Shown in pieces: positions 33,782 through 43,837 of a stretch of DNA of 64,000 bases. This DNA is from Paludibacteraceae bacterium. Its GTDB lineage: Bacteria; Bacteroidota; Bacteroidia; Bacteroidales; Paludibacteraceae. Position numbers and translations under genes: made by a program. Numbering within the stretch: position 1 is the stretch's first letter; each line of letters starts with the position of its first letter. The stretch spans positions 1 through 64,000 of the forward strand of contig JAFZNG010000001.1 in the NCBI GenBank assembly GCA_017551025.1. The letters run 5' to 3'. Under the pieces are notes generated by a model. That model was not told the DNA's origin. It worked only from the letters and a program-made list of their open reading frames with translations, and did not search any database.

Positions 33782-34976
33782 AATTCTTGATTTTTCGGTA
33801 GAGCGTTCGTTCGCTCAGTCCCAGCCGTTGGGCAGCTTCTTTGCGGTTGCCGCCACTTTGTTCCAGAGCGCGGCGTATTGATTCGCGTTCCATTTTCTCG
33901 ATGGTCTGCACCTCGGCTGCGGCTGCGGGTTCGGCAGTATGCACGGGCGGCGTCGGCAGTTCGTCCTTGACCTCCTCGGCCATCTGGTAGGCTTCTTCCT
34001 TGTCCTGCTGAGGCAGGTAGTAGGCGTTCTGTTCGGGGAACGTGGATTTCTGCTGCGCACGGAGTTCGTCCAGTTGCTGGCGCATCACCTTCATCTCGCC
34101 CAACAGTTTATAGAGCATCTCGCGTTCGCGTGAGGAGGGGTCTTCCGTGAAGCTGATACGGGCCAGTCCGAACTTATTCTCCTGTTCGTTCTCCGGCAGG
34201 TAGCGGCGCAGCGTCTCGGCATCTATGTCGTGCTGGGTCTCCAGTACGGATATCTGCTCGGCGATATTCTTGAGTTGGCGAATATTGCCGTTCCAGTAGT
34301 AGTTTTGCAGCAATTGGGTGGCCTCAGCGCTCAGGCGGATAGGCGGACGGCGGTAGCGGTCACTGAAATCGAGTGCGAACTTGCGGAACAGCAAGGGGAT
34401 ATCCTCTTTGCGGTCACGCAGGGCCGGTACGCGTATCTCCACCGTGTTGAGCCGGTAGTACAGATCCTCGCGGAACTTACCGTTCTGTATTGCGCGTCGC
34501 ATGTCCAGATTGGTGGCGGCCACGACGCGTACGTTGGTCTTCATCACCTTGGTACCACCCATACGAATGTATTCGCCGGTCTCCAGTACGCGCAGGAGTT
34601 TAACCTGGGTCTGCAGGGGCATTTCGCCCACCTCGTCCAGGAAGAGCGTGCCGCCGTTGGCTATTTCGAAGTAGCCTTTCTTCTCGGCGTGTGCGTCGGT
34701 ATAGGCACCTTTCTCGTGACCGAACAACTCGCTATCCATCGTACCTTCCGGTATGGCTCCGCAGTTGATGGCGAAGTACGGACCGTGCTTACGGGCGGAG
34801 CAGTCGTGGATGATACGCGGGAAATGCTCTTTTCCTACGCCCGACTCACCCGTGATGAGTACGCTCAAATCGGTCGATGCTACCTGCACGGCGATCTCTA
34901 TATCGCGGTCCAGCTGCGGGTTGGTACCGATGATCTTATAGCGCTGTTTGATCGTTTGTATATCTGCTTGTGTCAT
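33771..34976 (-). CDS. Sigma-54-interacting transcriptional regulator
   Basis: 401 residues. An AAA+ domain starts at about 15 without any receiver or other sensory domain. Walker A is GESGVGKE (43-50), Walker B is LFLDE (111-115), and the arginine-finger region is FREDLYYRLN. The sigma-54 contact loop reads GAYTDA (90-95) instead of GAFTGA. A 100-residue Gln/Glu-rich linker precedes a Fis-type HTH (GNRKEAAQRLGLSERTLY). It should drive sigma-54 promoters of unknown targets; the operon with lptE suggests envelope functions. Confidence 0.9.
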   Translation of the reverse strand: MTQADIQTIKQRYKIIGTNPQLDRDIEIAVQVASTDLSVLITGESGVGKEHFPRIIHDCSARKHGPYFAINCGAIPEGTMDSELFGHEKGAYTDAHAEKKGYFEIANGGTLFLDEVGEMPLQTQVKLLRVLETGEYIRMGGTKVMKTNVRVVAATNLDMRRAIQNGKFREDLYYRLNTVEIRVPALRDRKEDIPLLFRKFALDFSDRYRRPPIRLSAEATQLLQNYYWNGNIRQLKNIAEQISVLETQHDIDAETLRRYLPENEQENKFGLARISFTEDPSSREREMLYKLLGEMKVMRQQLDELRAQQKSTFPEQNAYYLPQQDKEEAYQMAEEVKDELPTPPVHTAEPAAAAEVQTIEKMERESIRRALEQSGGNRKEAAQRLGLSERTLYRKIKNYDL

Positions 34977-34998
34977 GTGTCTTAGCCATTTTGCGCTG

Positions 34999-35030
34999 CA
35001 AAATTACGACTTTTTTTTCACTCCTGCAAG
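34999..35030 (-). promoter_or_regulatory. Promoter of the sigma-54 regulator-lptE operon
   Basis: On the minus strand: CTTG, 20 bases with an A-tract, then TAATTTTG, 22 bases before the ATG. Confidence 0.75.
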
Positions 35031-35054
35031 TTTTCGGCAAAAAAATGCAATTTA

Positions 35055-35086
35055 TTTGCATATATCAGAAAAAAGTCGTACCTTTG
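35055..35086 (+). promoter_or_regulatory. Promoter of the polysaccharide export operon
   Basis: TTTG, 20 bases with an A-tract, then TACCTTTG at 35079-35086. It is divergent from the regulator promoter, whose -33 end (35030) lies only 24 bases away. Confidence 0.85.
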
Positions 35087-35105
35087 CAGCCTAATTTGCG
35101 ATAAT

Positions 35106-35933
35106 ATGCCTATGCGTGTAAGAAAATATAGGATGAGAGCTACATGGATGATAGCGGTCATGGTGGTCATGGTGTGCCTCGGCACGAGTTGCGTGACGCA
35201 AAAGCAGATGACCTATCTCTCGAGTGTGGACAGTCAGACGGCTGATTCCGTGAATCCCGGTTTTGAGCGTCAGGTGGAGCTGCGTATCAAGGCGGGTGAT
35301 GCCTTGTCGATTGTGATCTCGGCGATGGATGCCGAGGCAGTAGCACCGTACAACCTGCCGGTAGCGGTGATGAACACCCCGGGTAGCACGCAGGTCAGTA
35401 CCACGCAGTCGATCCAGTCGTACGTAGTTGACGCTGAGGGTAATATCGAGTTACCGTTGTTGGGCGGTCTGCATGTAGAGGGACTGACGCGTTCGGAAGT
35501 GGCGGACGAGGTGCGCACGCGCCTGCAGGGTCAGGTAGTGAATCCGACGGTGAACGTCAATCTGCTCAACCCGACGATTGTGGTGATGGGTGAGGTGAAC
35601 CGTCCCGGTCGTCAGACGATGCCTAACGGTCGATTGACCTTACTGGAGGCCTTGGGTTCGGCGGGCGATCTGACGATATACGGTCGTCGCGACAACGTGC
35701 TCATCACGCGTGAGGTGGACGGCAAACTCCAGTTCGCACGTATCGACCTGACGTCTTCGGACTTGTTTGATTCCCCCTATTACTTCCTGCAGCAAAACGA
35801 TATTATCTACGTATCGCCCAATAAGGTGCGCGTGATCAACAGTACGAACGTAGGGCTATGGCTGAGTATGGTATCTACCGTGGCGAGTGCGGCGACGGTC
35901 ATTGTTACGGTGGTGAATACGACTAAAAAATAA
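35106..35933 (+). CDS. Polysaccharide export lipoprotein (Wza/OPX type)
   Basis: 275 residues. A lipoprotein signal with CLGTSC at about 24-29 is followed by a Poly_export domain (LRIKAGDALSIVI, VDAEGNIELPLLGGLHVEGL), a SLBB-like domain (VVMGEVNRPGRQTMPNGRLT) and a C-terminal hydrophobic helix. It forms the outer-membrane exit of a capsule or exopolysaccharide machine. In-frame ATGs at 35112 and 35133 are also possible starts; 35133 would give a more compact signal peptide. The kinase gene follows after 5 bases. Confidence 0.92.
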   Translation: MPMRVRKYRMRATWMIAVMVVMVCLGTSCVTQKQMTYLSSVDSQTADSVNPGFERQVELRIKAGDALSIVISAMDAEAVAPYNLPVAVMNTPGSTQVSTTQSIQSYVVDAEGNIELPLLGGLHVEGLTRSEVADEVRTRLQGQVVNPTVNVNLLNPTIVVMGEVNRPGRQTMPNGRLTLLEALGSAGDLTIYGRRDNVLITREVDGKLQFARIDLTSSDLFDSPYYFLQQNDIIYVSPNKVRVINSTNVGLWLSMVSTVASAATVIVTVVNTTKK

Positions 35934-35938
35934 CGCGT

Positions 35939-38236
35939 ATGGAACAGACTCAAAATAAGAATAACGAGATAGATATCCGTCGTGTGCTCCGACTGGTGCT
36001 GCAGAAATGGTATTGGTTTCTGATAGGACTGGTCGTGATGGTGCTGCTGGGTGTGTGCTACCTGGTGCGCACGACGCCTAAGGTGACCACACAAGCCTCG
36101 ATCATGCTTCGTCAGCGTGACGAGAGTCTCGGTACGGGGCAGTTGGACCAGTTGAGCATGCTCGGCATCGGTGGTAACAAGACCGCTGAGGACGAACTGG
36201 TGGTGCTGAGTTCGAAGGACCTCATGCTGCAGGTCATCGAGCAACTGGATATCATGGACAGTTATTGGATCAAGCGTGAGCACCGCTGGCAGGGAGAGTA
36301 TCCTGAGCACTCGTTCAAACTCGAATGCCTCCGATTGACCGAAGATGCCCGGCATAGTTCGTTCACCATCGATATCAACCCGACACGTTCGGGCTATGAG
36401 GTGAAGGGAAAACTGGGCTTTATGGAGAAAGGTTCGGTGGAGGTGAAGAATTTTACCCAACCGATCGACTTGCCCTATATCGGTCAGATACGCCTGACGG
36501 CTCAGAAGGAGATCAAGCGCGATGCACGGTATCGTATCCAGCACCGGACGGTGGAGAATGCCATTGCGTATTATTCCGGCCTGACCCATATTACGCAGCA
36601 TAAGCACGAGTCGAATATCTTCGATCTGTCGATCCATTCTACCATGCCGGCACGCGATGCAGACCTGTTGCGTTCGCTCATCAACGGCTACAACCAGAAT
36701 GCCTTGACCGACAAGAACATGATCGCTTCGAATACGGCCGACTTCATTAATTCGCGCCTGGAAATCATATCCGACGAACTGTCCCAGGCCGAGGATGCCG
36801 TGGAGCGCTATAAGACGGCCAATAACATGGCCAATATGGGCGAAGAGGCCAAACTGCTGCTTGAAATGGGTGCGGAGGATCAAAAGCAACTGGCCGAGAT
36901 CGAGACCCAACTCTCGCTGGTCAATTATATTGCGGACTTTCTGCGTGATGCGAAGAACCAGCACAGCCTGCTGCCGGCAAATATCAGCGTAGAGGACGAA
37001 GCTCTGGCGGCTTTTATTGCCGAGTACAACGAGACGCTGCTGCGGTATATGCGCCTGCAGCGCACCGCTTCGGAGGGCAGTCCCGTGCTGGATCAGTTGA
37101 ATGCCGACCTGCGCAATATGCGCACCAATATCGAGACCAGCATCGCCAACGTACGCGAAGGACTTAAGATCAGCAAGGCCGGACTCGAGATGCGTCAGCA
37201 GGAACTCATGCAGCGCATCCAACTCGTGCCGAAGCAGGAACGCGAATATATCCAGCTGGCTCGTCAGCGCCAACTCAAAGAGTCGCTCTATATGCTGCTC
37301 TATAAGAAGCGCGAGGAGAATGCCCTCATGCTGGCGGCTACGGCTACGCCTACCAAGACGATCGACGTACCGCGTATAGATCCCGAGACCCGCAGTCCGA
37401 AGCCGATGGTGATCATCCTGCTCTGCCTGCTCATGGGATTGGCACTGCCGGCATTGGTGCTGTATATCTATGTGCTGCTCGACAACAAGATTCGCGACCC
37501 GAAGGAATTTGAGCGCCAGCTCAAGGCACCGTTCCTGGGACAAATCGTGGCCAATTCCCGCGGCAAGCATATCGCGATCCACGAGGGCGAGGCGACCGTC
37601 TCGGCCGAACTGTTCCGTCTGCTGCGCACCAATCTGAAGTTTGTCGTGCCCTCGGATGTCAAGTCGCCCGTGGTGCTTATCAGTTCGTGTATCAACGGAG
37701 AGGGTAAGTCGTATGTCGCTACCAACGTAGCCCTCTCGCTGGCTATCCTCGGTAAGCGTGTGGCACTCGTAGGACTGGATATCCGTAAGCCGATGCTGGC
37801 GCATTATTTCTCGCTGCCGAAGCAGGGATGTCTCACCAGTTATCTGGCCGAGGACGGTTATACGGTAGATGATGTGATCGTTCCGAGTGGAGAACACAAG
37901 AACCTGGATATCATCCCCTGCGGCGTGATCCCGCCCAACCCGAGCGAACTGCTCCAGAGCGAACGCCTCGACCAACTCTTTGCCTTGCTGCGTGAGCGCT
38001 ATGATTATATCATCGTAGATACGGCACCCTGTGCCCTGGTGAGCGACACCTTCCTGCTGGATCGTATCGCGGATATGACGCTCTTTGTAAGTCGGGCCAA
38101 CTATACGCCGACCGAGATGATCGACTATATCAACCAGCTGGCCGAGCAGAAACGCATGAAGAACCTCTGCTGTGTACTGAATGGCGTGAAGAATACCAAC
38201 GCCGGTTACGGCTACGGGTATGGTCAGAAACACTGA
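35939..38236 (+). CDS. Polysaccharide co-polymerase / tyrosine autokinase (Wzc type)
   Basis: 765 residues. A Wzz domain with membrane helices near 30-50 and about 480-505 encloses a long periplasmic coiled coil. The cytoplasmic BY-kinase domain (about 535-750) has Walker A NGEGKS, Walker A' LVGLDIRKP and Walker B YIIVDTAP. The C-terminal tyrosine cluster is short (GYGYGYG). With the OPX protein it controls chain length and export of a surface polysaccharide. No glycosyltransferase or Wzx/Wzy genes are adjacent, so the machine serves a locus elsewhere. Confidence 0.93.
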   Translation: MEQTQNKNNEIDIRRVLRLVLQKWYWFLIGLVVMVLLGVCYLVRTTPKVTTQASIMLRQRDESLGTGQLDQLSMLGIGGNKTAEDELVVLSSKDLMLQVIEQLDIMDSYWIKREHRWQGEYPEHSFKLECLRLTEDARHSSFTIDINPTRSGYEVKGKLGFMEKGSVEVKNFTQPIDLPYIGQIRLTAQKEIKRDARYRIQHRTVENAIAYYSGLTHITQHKHESNIFDLSIHSTMPARDADLLRSLINGYNQNALTDKNMIASNTADFINSRLEIISDELSQAEDAVERYKTANNMANMGEEAKLLLEMGAEDQKQLAEIETQLSLVNYIADFLRDAKNQHSLLPANISVEDEALAAFIAEYNETLLRYMRLQRTASEGSPVLDQLNADLRNMRTNIETSIANVREGLKISKAGLEMRQQELMQRIQLVPKQEREYIQLARQRQLKESLYMLLYKKREENALMLAATATPTKTIDVPRIDPETRSPKPMVIILLCLLMGLALPALVLYIYVLLDNKIRDPKEFERQLKAPFLGQIVANSRGKHIAIHEGEATVSAELFRLLRTNLKFVVPSDVKSPVVLISSCINGEGKSYVATNVALSLAILGKRVALVGLDIRKPMLAHYFSLPKQGCLTSYLAEDGYTVDDVIVPSGEHKNLDIIPCGVIPPNPSELLQSERLDQLFALLRERYDYIIVDTAPCALVSDTFLLDRIADMTLFVSRANYTPTEMIDYINQLAEQKRMKNLCCVLNGVKNTNAGYGYGYGQKH

Positions 38237-38237
38237 A

Positions 38238-38299
38238 CATGGTGTATGGTGTAAAGAACTGAGAAGAATTTTTAATTTTTAATTTTGAATTTTTAATTC
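38238..38299. repeat. Family F and family A repeats before topB
   Basis: ATGGTGTATGGTGTAAAG is followed at 38276-38299 by AATTTTTAATTTTTAATT and its TTGAATTT variant. Together they fill the gap between the kinase gene and topB. Confidence 0.75.
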
Positions 38300-38301
38300 T
38301 C

Positions 38302-40260
38302 ATGATCGTCTGTGTTGCAGAGAAACCCTCGGTAGGGCAGTATATTGCCAAGATACTCGGTGCGAATCAGCGCCGAGACGGCTACTATGAGGGAAACGGC
38401 TATCAGGTCACCTGGACCTACGGCCACCTCTGTTCGCTGCTCGATCCCCACGATTATAGCGACCAGTGGCGAGCCTGGAGCCTGAGTTCGCTGCCGATGA
38501 TACCGGCGCGTTTTGGTATCAAGGTCAACGATGATCCGGGCGTACAGAAACAGTTCAATGTCATCAAGACCCTCATTGCCGATGCCGACGAGGTAGTCAA
38601 CTGCGGTGATGCCGGCCAGGAGGGAGAACTCATCCAACGCTGGGTGTACCAGAAAGCCGGTTGTAAGTGCCCGGTGAAACGTCTCTGGGTCAATTCGCTG
38701 ACCGAAGAGGCTATCACCGAGGGTTTTCGCCAACTCAAGGATCAGTCTGAGTACCAGCACCTCTACGAAGCCGGCTTGATGCGGGCGATAGGTGACTGGT
38801 TGCTGGGGATGAACGCTACGCGCGCGTACACCATGCGTTATTCTAAAGGAGTAGGGCGCGACCGCCAGATGTTATCAATCGGACGTGTACAGACACCTAC
38901 CTTGGCGCTTATCGTCAAGCGTCAGGCCGAGATTGAGAACTTCGTGCCGCGCACCTATTACGAACTCAAGACCCTTTATCGCGATACGCTCTTTACCGCC
39001 CAGTTGCCTGTGGAGGAAGGCGAATATGCCATCAACACCCTCGACGAGGGGCAGAAACTCATGCTCCAGGCGGGCAGTACGCCTCTGACGATTACGTCCG
39101 TAGAGAAGAAGAAGGGCACCGAGTTTGCACCAAAACTGTTCGACCTCACGAGCTTGCAGGTAGAGTGTAACAAGAAGTTCAGCTTCTCCGCCGACCAGAC
39201 CCTGAAGCTCATCCAGTCGCTCTACGAGAAGCGTATCACGACCTACCCGCGTGTGGATACGACCTACCTGAGCGAAGATATCTATCCGAAGGTGCCGGCT
39301 ACGCTACGCGGCATACGCGAGCAGTATCCGCAGGTAGAGCCACTGCTGGCACTACGTGCCGACGGAGGCAAGGGGGCAGGGTCGCTACCTAAGTCCAAGA
39401 AGGTATTTGATAACAAGAAGGTGACCGACCACCATGCCATCATCCCTACCGGTCAGCGTCCTACGGGTATGACGGTCGATGAGCAGAAGGTATTCAACCT
39501 CGTTGCGCTACGTTTTATAGCCGTCTTCTACCCCGACTGCGAGGTGAGTAATACGACCGTAATGGCCGAGGCGGGCGAGATACCTTTCCGCGTGACCGGT
39601 CGCGAGGTGCTGAAGCCGGGCTGGCGCGTAGTCTTTGACAAGGAGTCCGATAACTCGGAGAATTCCGAAAACTCAGAAAACTCGGATTCTTCCGAGAATG
39701 CCAAGTCCCTGCCCGCGTTCGTCAAGGGCGAGAGCGGTGCACACGAACCCCAACTCAAGGAACGCACCACCACGCCGCCTAAGTACTATACCGAGGCGAC
39801 ACTCTTGCGCGCCATGGAGACGGCCGGCAAGACCGTTGAGGACGAGGACCTGCGTGATGCGATGAAGGAGAACGGTATAGGACGTCCTTCTACCCGTGCG
39901 GCTATCATCGAGAAACTCTACCAGCGTAAGTATATCGTCAAGGAGCGCAAATCGATTCGTGCCACCCAGGTGGGCATCGACCTCATACATACCATCATCT
40001 CGCCGCTGCTAAAGTCGGCCGAACTGACCGGTAGGTGGGAGAAAAAACTGCGCGAGATCGAGCGCGGCGAATATACCGCCCAGCAGTTCCTGGACGAGCT
40101 GAAGCAGATGACCACGAGCGTGGTGCGCGAACTCAAATTGAACAAGGCCGGGCTCATGTGTCCCGTCTGCCGCAAGGGCACCATTATTCGCGGTCGTACG
40201 CGCTACGGTTGCTCGCGTTGGCAACTCGGATGCACCTATTCCGAGCCATTTGAGACATAA
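38302..40260 (+). CDS. topB: DNA topoisomerase III
   Basis: 652 residues, a type IA topoisomerase that passes single strands and unlinks DNA. The N-terminal TOPRIM starts CVAEKPSVGQYIA, with GDAGQEGELI as its acidic motif. The active tyrosine is Tyr315 in KRITTYPRVDT. NGIGRPSTRAAII follows and a C-terminal zinc-ribbon-like motif (MCPVCRKGTI ... YGCSRW) closes the protein. A Ser/Asn/Glu-rich linker at about 448-466 (DNSENSENSENSDSSEN) is encoded by a repeat. It appears monocistronic, or the last gene of the export operon. Confidence 0.94.
   Translation: MIVCVAEKPSVGQYIAKILGANQRRDGYYEGNGYQVTWTYGHLCSLLDPHDYSDQWRAWSLSSLPMIPARFGIKVNDDPGVQKQFNVIKTLIADADEVVNCGDAGQEGELIQRWVYQKAGCKCPVKRLWVNSLTEEAITEGFRQLKDQSEYQHLYEAGLMRAIGDWLLGMNATRAYTMRYSKGVGRDRQMLSIGRVQTPTLALIVKRQAEIENFVPRTYYELKTLYRDTLFTAQLPVEEGEYAINTLDEGQKLMLQAGSTPLTITSVEKKKGTEFAPKLFDLTSLQVECNKKFSFSADQTLKLIQSLYEKRITTYPRVDTTYLSEDIYPKVPATLRGIREQYPQVEPLLALRADGGKGAGSLPKSKKVFDNKKVTDHHAIIPTGQRPTGMTVDEQKVFNLVALRFIAVFYPDCEVSNTTVMAEAGEIPFRVTGREVLKPGWRVVFDKESDNSENSENSENSDSSENAKSLPAFVKGESGAHEPQLKERTTTPPKYYTEATLLRAMETAGKTVEDEDLRDAMKENGIGRPSTRAAIIEKLYQRKYIVKERKSIRATQVGIDLIHTIISPLLKSAELTGRWEKKLREIERGEYTAQQFLDELKQMTTSVVRELKLNKAGLMCPVCRKGTIIRGRTRYGCSRWQLGCTYSEPFET
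39643..39700. repeat. Family C repeat inside topB
   Basis: TCCGATAACTCGGAGAATTC and CGAAAACTC units are imperfect inverted copies, read as SDNSENSENSENSDSSEN in a linker. Confidence 0.8.
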
Positions 40261-40329
40261 AATGTCGCTTCCGGACAAGAAGTGTACTTTTTCCGTCAAT
40301 TATTACACATACATACGCGCGAAAAGTCG

Positions 40330-40337
40330 TAATTTTG
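40330..40337 (+). promoter_or_regulatory. Probable promoter of the pectin locus
   Basis: TAATTTTG after an A-tract (GCGAAAAGTCG). No TTTG is found 20 bases upstream, so it may need an activator. It is about 98 bases before the susC-like ATG, leaving a leader with no feature I recognise. Confidence 0.6.
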
Positions 40338-40434
40338 CACCCGATATATCTTCTGTGTCGGGCGCAAGTTCGTCAGGATGTACAAAAATAACGAATTAAA
40401 ATACTAATACTAATCTTTTTTACAACTTGATTTT

Positions 40435-43400
40435 ATGAAACGCAATTTCGGTGCAATTCGTGTGATGGCCGCTGTAGGACTGCTGCTCATGAGCGTAGGT
40501 TTGCAGGCGCGTGTCATTACAGGTGTTGTCAAGGATCAGTCGGGAGAGACTGTCATCCAGGCCTCGGTCGTAGTAAAAGGTACTACGGTTGGTACGGTGA
40601 CGGATTTTGACGGTAAGTACTCGATCGACGTTCCGGCGGATGCCAAAGTGCTTGTATTCTCCTATATCGGTCTGCAGACCAAGGAGGTGAACATTACAGG
40701 CGATGTGATTAATGTAGTACTCGAGGAGAACAAACAGGTGCTCGACGAGGTGGTGGTTACCGGTTACGGTACGACCAAGAAACGCGACCTGGTCACCTCC
40801 GTAGCCTCTGTAGGTGCGGAGCAACTCAAGGACGTGCCTGTTACTTCGGCCGCCGAGGCGCTCCAGGGTAAACTGTCGGGTGTGTCGGTTACGACCACGG
40901 AGGGTAGTCCTGATGCGGATGTGAAAATTCGTGTACGTGGTGGTACGTCTCTGACGCAGTCCAGCGACCCGCTCTATATCGTAGACGGTTTCCAGGTAAG
41001 CAGTATCGCCGATATCTCGCCGAGTGACATCCAGTCGATGGACGTACTGAAAGATGCTGCGGCTACCGCTATCTACGGTGCCCAGGGTGCAAACGGCGTT
41101 ATTATCATCACCACCAAGGATGCCGATAATGCAGCGGAGGATAAGATGCAGATCCATTTCGACTATTCCGGTTATATGGGATGGAAGCAGATGGCTAAGA
41201 AATACGAGATGCTCGACATAGATGACTATGTATTGCTGCAATATGAATATGCGCATTACAAGGCAAAAGGTAATACGGCCAATATCCCGAGCAACTTCAA
41301 TGAGTATTTTGATCCGCAGTATGCCGCTACCAAGGATAAAACGCAGGTAATGACAATCCCTGCGATTCAGGAGTACTGGCAGGGTCAGAAGGTAACCGAT
41401 TGGCAGGATGAGACCTTCGGTTTCCACGGACTGAATAGCAACCATAGTTTCACCCTGAGCGGTGGTAACAAGCAGGCCAACTTCTCGCTGTCCTACAATC
41501 GTATCGACGACGAGGGAATCATGTACGGTTCGGACTATAACCGTAATAACCTGAGCTTCAAGGCAAAGTACAAACCGATCAAGGACCTGACCTTGAGTTT
41601 TACGGCGCGTTTCTCCAATACCCAGATCCTGGGTGCAGGAACGAATACGGCACAGGATGCAGGTTCTAAGACCGAGAGCCGTGTACGTAATGCCATTGCT
41701 TACTCGCCGATCGAATTGTTTGCAAAGGATAATGTAGCGGGTCTGGATGACTATGAGTCATTCGGTTCGCTCTACGACCCGATCACGACGATCAACCACA
41801 ACTATCGCAATAAGGTAGATAACAAGTACACCCTTCAGGGATACATCAGCTATAAGTTCGCTAAGATGTTCACCTGGAAGACGGAGGTAGGCTATGAGGG
41901 ACGTTATCAGGACCAGGATCGTTACTACGGTCCTACTACCTACTATTCGCGTGCCGGTGACGGCTTTACCTATGCCGGCGGCGCAGGTTACGGTCATGTG
42001 GTAATGACCGACGAGAAGTCGAGCCGCTTCAAGAATACCAACACCTTGGAGTTCAAGAAGAAATGGGGTTCTGACCATGACCTGAGTATCCTGATTGGTG
42101 AGGAAATGCAGTTGCTCAAGGGCGAGTTGCGTACCTACTACGGCTACGGTTATGATGCCAGCCTGACGGGTGATAAGGTGTTTAACTATGTTGGTTCGGC
42201 CAAGGCTTACACCAGCAAGTCGTATGTGAATCCTACCGATAACATGCTGTCGTTCTTCGCACGTGCCAACTACGTGCTCTTCAACCGCTATTATATTACC
42301 GCTACTTTCCGTGCGGATGCTTCTACGCGTTTTGCCAAGGGCAACCAGTGGGGTTACTTCCCGTCGGTGGCTGTCGCATGGCGTATGGGTGATGAGGAGT
42401 GGATGCAACCGGCTTCGGATTGGTTGAGCAACCTGAAGTTCCGTCTCTCCTACGGTTCGGTAGGTAACAACAACGTGGACCTGGGTTACCTGCGTCCTGA
42501 GTACTTGGCTACCTCGACCGCCTATATGGAACTCTTCGGTACGAAGCTGACCGATGGCGGTGCAGATGTCATTGCGGCTAATAGCAACCTCAAGTGGGAG
42601 ACCACGATTACCCGTGACTTCGGTATCGACTACGGTTTCTTCAACGAGCGTCTGACCGGTGCGATCGACCTGTACTGGAATACCACCAAGGACCTGATCC
42701 TGAAATACAAGATGGCCGTCGGTGGATACAACTACCAGTATCGTAATATCGGTTCTACCGACAACAAGGGTGTTGAGTTCTCTGTCAATGGTGTGATCCT
42801 TGACAAGAAATCCAAGAGCCTGAGTTATGGCCTGAGCGTGAATGCGAATATCTCGCACAACTACAACAAGGTCGTTGACCTGGGTGGTATGAGTGAGTAC
42901 CTGATTTCATCGGGTTGCTTCTCGTCCAATTACAATAATACCGACTATGAGTTCAAACTCACGCCGGGTGCTAAGGTAGGTGATATCTACGGTTATCAGA
43001 CAGCCGGATGGTACACCGCAGAAGACTTTGTTTCGTTCAAGCCGAGCAACAACCGCTGGTATGCTGCGGATGGTAGTGCGATTACTACGATTCTTGGCGA
43101 AGCTCGTCCGGGTATGGTGAAGATTGTGGATCAGAACGGTGATGGCGTAATCAACGATGAGGACCGCGTAGTATTAGGTAATACCCAGGCCGACATTATC
43201 GGTGGTTTCGGACTGAATTTCCATATTGGCGGTGAGAAATGGGGTAAGTTTGACGTGAATGCCCAGTTTACCTATAGTGTCGGCAACGAGGTACTCAACC
43301 TCTCGGCGCTGGATTACGGAACGATCTTCGACAAATCCAAGTTGCGCAACAATACAGCCGATGTAGCGTACGGTGCGCGTTACTCGCTCTTCCGTGCCGA

Positions 43401-43812
43401 CGGCGGTTATATCCCTGCCGACTATGCGGTAGATGCTGAGGGGATGGTTAGCGGTGCGGATTATGCCGCTATGGCTGCCGCACTGGCTGCAGGTAATGCC
43501 GGTGCTACGACGGCCAACCCGATCAGTGAGAATATTGCCCTCACGGACAAGTACGTAGAGGACGGTTCGTATCTGCGTATGTCGTCGCTTACGGTCGGCT
43601 ATTCGCTGCCGAATGTATGGCTCAAGAAGGCACATATCGTGACCGCTCGTCTGTTCTTCACGGCATCTAACTTGTTCTGCGCTACCAAGTATTCGGGTGC
43701 AGATCCTGAGGTGGATACGCGTTCTAAGATCAACCCGCTGGCTACCGGTGTGGATTTCTCGGCCTTCCCCAAGAGTCGTGCCTTCAACTTCGGTATCAAT
43801 CTTTCATTTTAA
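40435..43812 (+). CDS. SusC/RagA-type TonB-dependent outer-membrane transporter
   Basis: 1125 residues. After the signal peptide come a CarboxypepD_reg-like domain (TGVVKDQSGETVIQASVVVK, about 27-110), the SusC signature DEVVVTGYGTTKKRD, a plug domain (about 120-230) and a 22-strand barrel ending in FNFGINLSF. It imports oligosaccharides with a SusD lid, powered by TonB. The adjacent pectate lyase and GH28 point to pectin oligogalacturonides. There is no N-terminal sigma/anti-sigma signalling extension. Confidence 0.95.
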   Translation: MKRNFGAIRVMAAVGLLLMSVGLQARVITGVVKDQSGETVIQASVVVKGTTVGTVTDFDGKYSIDVPADAKVLVFSYIGLQTKEVNITGDVINVVLEENKQVLDEVVVTGYGTTKKRDLVTSVASVGAEQLKDVPVTSAAEALQGKLSGVSVTTTEGSPDADVKIRVRGGTSLTQSSDPLYIVDGFQVSSIADISPSDIQSMDVLKDAAATAIYGAQGANGVIIITTKDADNAAEDKMQIHFDYSGYMGWKQMAKKYEMLDIDDYVLLQYEYAHYKAKGNTANIPSNFNEYFDPQYAATKDKTQVMTIPAIQEYWQGQKVTDWQDETFGFHGLNSNHSFTLSGGNKQANFSLSYNRIDDEGIMYGSDYNRNNLSFKAKYKPIKDLTLSFTARFSNTQILGAGTNTAQDAGSKTESRVRNAIAYSPIELFAKDNVAGLDDYESFGSLYDPITTINHNYRNKVDNKYTLQGYISYKFAKMFTWKTEVGYEGRYQDQDRYYGPTTYYSRAGDGFTYAGGAGYGHVVMTDEKSSRFKNTNTLEFKKKWGSDHDLSILIGEEMQLLKGELRTYYGYGYDASLTGDKVFNYVGSAKAYTSKSYVNPTDNMLSFFARANYVLFNRYYITATFRADASTRFAKGNQWGYFPSVAVAWRMGDEEWMQPASDWLSNLKFRLSYGSVGNNNVDLGYLRPEYLATSTAYMELFGTKLTDGGADVIAANSNLKWETTITRDFGIDYGFFNERLTGAIDLYWNTTKDLILKYKMAVGGYNYQYRNIGSTDNKGVEFSVNGVILDKKSKSLSYGLSVNANISHNYNKVVDLGGMSEYLISSGCFSSNYNNTDYEFKLTPGAKVGDIYGYQTAGWYTAEDFVSFKPSNNRWYAADGSAITTILGEARPGMVKIVDQNGDGVINDEDRVVLGNTQADIIGGFGLNFHIGGEKWGKFDVNAQFTYSVGNEVLNLSALDYGTIFDKSKLRNNTADVAYGARYSLFRADGGYIPADYAVDAEGMVSGADYAAMAAALAAGNAGATTANPISENIALTDKYVEDGSYLRMSSLTVGYSLPNVWLKKAHIVTARLFFTASNLFCATKYSGADPEVDTRSKINPLATGVDFSAFPKSRAFNFGINLSF

Positions 43813-43837
43813 TTAACGGACAAAAATTATCATTCGT

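Noticed and set aside
35807-38233. 808-residue open frame antisense to the polysaccharide kinase and export genes
   Set aside because: It is the mirror of strongly biased codons in the real genes. The translation is His/Arg/Gln-rich with no family pattern and no promoter.
40261-40434. Riboswitch or small RNA upstream of the SusC gene
   Set aside because: Apart from the -7-like box I see no conserved structure or hairpin with a T run.
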